From: Ruminococcaceae bacterium YAD3003
GTDB lineage: Bacteria; Bacillota; Clostridia; Saccharofermentanales; Saccharofermentanaceae
Assembly (NCBI GenBank): GCA_900107185.1
Contig: FNPA01000013.1
Span: 49,012-113,011 of the forward strand
DNA length: 64,000 nucleotides
Reading direction: 5' to 3'
The notes below the pieces were generated by a model that was not told the origin of the DNA, did not search any database, and was given only the letters and a program-made list of their open reading frames with translations. Made by a program: the position numbers and the translations under genes. The stretch's first letter is position 1. The number at the start of each line of letters is the position of its first letter. This document shows, piece by piece, positions 62,473 to 64,000 of this stretch.

Positions 62473-63861
62473 ATGTCACCCAAAAGAACCGATACAGACA
62501 TGACAAAGGGCAACCCGATGTCGATCATATTGAAGTTCACGATGACGCTGCTGTTAGGCAATATCGCCCAGCAGCTCTATAACATCGCGGATACTATCAT
62601 CGTCGGCAGATGCGTTAACCCTGAAGCTCTGGCCGCCGTCGGTTCAACAGGCACCATCATGTTCCTTATGTTCGGTACATCAAACGGCATGGTCTCAGGA
62701 TTCTCGATCCTCACGAGCCAGAGATACGGCGCCATGGATTTAAAGGGGGTTAAGGCCTCTGTTACCAACGGTTTTTATCTTTCGATGATCGTAGCCGCCC
62801 TGATCACGACGGCCGGTCTTCTCTTTATGCGTCCTCTTCTGGTCCTGATGAACACGCCGGAAGATATTTTCGATTACGCATACACATATATCATTACCAT
62901 CTGTGCAGGAATCGTATGCATCATCCTGTATAACTACTGTGCATCACTGATGAGGGCGGTCGGCAACAGCAAAATGCCTTTGATCTTCCTTCTGTTCTCA
63001 GCCGCTACAAACGTCGGCTTAGACCTTTTGCTCATTAAGAACTTCAGAATGGGTACATACGGCGCAGCTCTTGCTACCGTAGTCTCACAGGGCCTCGCCG
63101 TTATCCCCTGCATAATCTATATCTATGCGAAAATGCCGATTTTGCGTCCTGCAAAAGCCGATTGGAAATTTGACCCTAAAACCATCAAACAGCAGCTCCG
63201 TCTGGGCATCCCGATGGCTATACAGTACGGAATTACGGCATCAGGAACGGTAATAATGCAGAGTGCTTTCAACTCCTTCGATTCGATCGCAGTCGGCGCT
63301 ATCACTACCGCAAGCAAATTCCAGGGAATCATCACGCAGGGAATGTTTACTATCGGCCAGACAATGGCTGCTTACGCAGGTCAGAATTACGGTGCCCGCA
63401 ACATGAAGCGTATAAGAGAAGGTGTCAAAGCCGCTCTCAAGATCTATATCGTATACTCCCTGGTATCTGCTCTCGTTGCTATATTCATCATTCCAAAGTT
63501 TTTGTGGATCTTCTTTGATCCGGATGTTGATGTATCGGTATACATTCCGTGGGCAATGCCTTATCTTATAGAGCTCGCGGTCTGCTATTTCTTCCTGTCC
63601 ATGATCTTCATCTACAGGCACACGATCCAGTCTGTAGGCTACGCCAGCGTTGCAATGATCCTGGGTCTGGTCGAGTTAGGCGCCAGAATGATCACATCCT
63701 TCTATTCCATTGCGGTTCATAACTACTACATCGCCGTAGCTTCAGACCCCTTCGCATGGATCGCGGCAGCTACCGCCTGCGTTATCATTTCGCGCGTTAT
63801 CTTCAAGAGGATCGAGAAGAAGTTCGCTGATGAGGACGCCGCGAAAGCAGGTTCCGTCTAA
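62473..63861 (+). CDS. MATE-family multidrug efflux transporter
   Basis: A 462-residue transporter with twelve helices in two homologous halves. The first half opens DMTKGNPMSIILKFTMTLLLGNIAQQLYNIADTIIVGR and has AAVGSTGTI; the second has LGIPMAIQYGITASGTVIMQ and QTMAAYAGQNYGAR. These are typical DinF/NorM-type MATE signatures. AGAAGG lies 6 bases before the ATG at 62473; a GTG at 62434 sits on the -10 box and is rejected. It exports cationic compounds or drugs by sodium or proton antiport. Confidence 0.94.
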   Translation: MSPKRTDTDMTKGNPMSIILKFTMTLLLGNIAQQLYNIADTIIVGRCVNPEALAAVGSTGTIMFLMFGTSNGMVSGFSILTSQRYGAMDLKGVKASVTNGFYLSMIVAALITTAGLLFMRPLLVLMNTPEDIFDYAYTYIITICAGIVCIILYNYCASLMRAVGNSKMPLIFLLFSAATNVGLDLLLIKNFRMGTYGAALATVVSQGLAVIPCIIYIYAKMPILRPAKADWKFDPKTIKQQLRLGIPMAIQYGITASGTVIMQSAFNSFDSIAVGAITTASKFQGIITQGMFTIGQTMAAYAGQNYGARNMKRIREGVKAALKIYIVYSLVSALVAIFIIPKFLWIFFDPDVDVSVYIPWAMPYLIELAVCYFFLSMIFIYRHTIQSVGYASVAMILGLVELGARMITSFYSIAVHNYYIAVASDPFAWIAAATACVIISRVIFKRIEKKFADEDAAKAGSV

Positions 63862-63868
63862 CTAAATT

Positions 63869-64000
63869 AAATCCAAGCAAAATCCGCGCGCACGCTTGAA
63901 AAACGGCGTGGAAAATCCTTTATTCCACCTAAATCCAAGCAAAATCCGCGCGCACGCTCGGAAAACAGCGTGGAAAATCTTTTATTCCACCTAAATCCAA
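63869..64000. repeat. 62-bp tandem repeat running off the window
   Basis: Unit 1 (63869-63930) and unit 2 (63931-63992) agree at 58 of 62 positions, and a third begins at 63993. Each unit holds CACGC/GCGTG and GTGGAA/TTCCAC inverted repeats, the second around 9 bases. It starts 7 bases after the MATE stop. Confidence 0.92.

Overview
The window looks like chromosome of an anaerobic Gram-positive bacterium of the class Clostridia (Firmicutes), probably an uncultured gut or rumen lineage. This rests on strong GGAGG-type ribosome binding sites, sigma-A promoters (TTGACA/TATAAT), an rpsL-rpsG-fusA-tuf operon, a sodium-pumping oxaloacetate decarboxylase, an XRE-cupin regulated spermidine/putrescine transporter, a clostripain-family protein and a permuted GH3 beta-glucosidase. 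The genus cannot be fixed from sequence alone. No tRNA, rRNA, prophage, insertion sequence or CRISPR array was seen.

Layout. 0-6 kb: end of a DUF3737 gene, an MscS channel, an anchored propeller-like protein, a 3' scrap of an MgtA-type P-ATPase, a VanZ-like protein, a candidate small RNA, and an AgrC/AgrA-like two-component system. 6-16 kb: a CPBP protease behind a textbook LytTR site, transporters and small enzymes, a GGDEF protein, an autoregulated tetR operon, and a non-coding array on an exact 52-bp grid. 16-26 kb: a GT14 transferase and a long minus-strand operon (wecB, gtrA, gtrB-like GT2, GT-C membrane transferase, GNAT, radical SAM, lipoprotein, broken nitrilase), then a TIR-membrane protein coupled to rlmD. 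26-43 kb: a class A PBP, proB, a solitary PD-(D/E)XK-like gene, potABCD with its regulator, an Ala/Glu/Lys-rich coiled-coil protein, and two paralogous orphan solute-binding lipoproteins. 43-52 kb: the str operon and the oxaloacetate decarboxylase operon. 52-64 kb: a second PD-(D/E)XK-like gene, a flotillin, a C11 peptidase-like protein, hemolysin III, GH3, MATE, and a 62-bp tandem repeat running off the end.

How the parts work together. GtrA, the GT2 enzyme and the GT-C protein form a classic lipid-linked sugar decoration cassette, with WecB as a possible sugar supplier. The LytTR regulator probably controls the adjacent CPBP protease. TetR and the XRE-cupin regulator each sit behind promoters that carry repeated operators.

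The most unusual signals are non-coding. Four intergenic regions carry arrays of short inverted motifs, with strict 52-bp (two arrays) or 62-bp spacing. Two of these flank the two PD-(D/E)XK-like genes. The TIR-membrane fusion is the best candidate for a defence gene.
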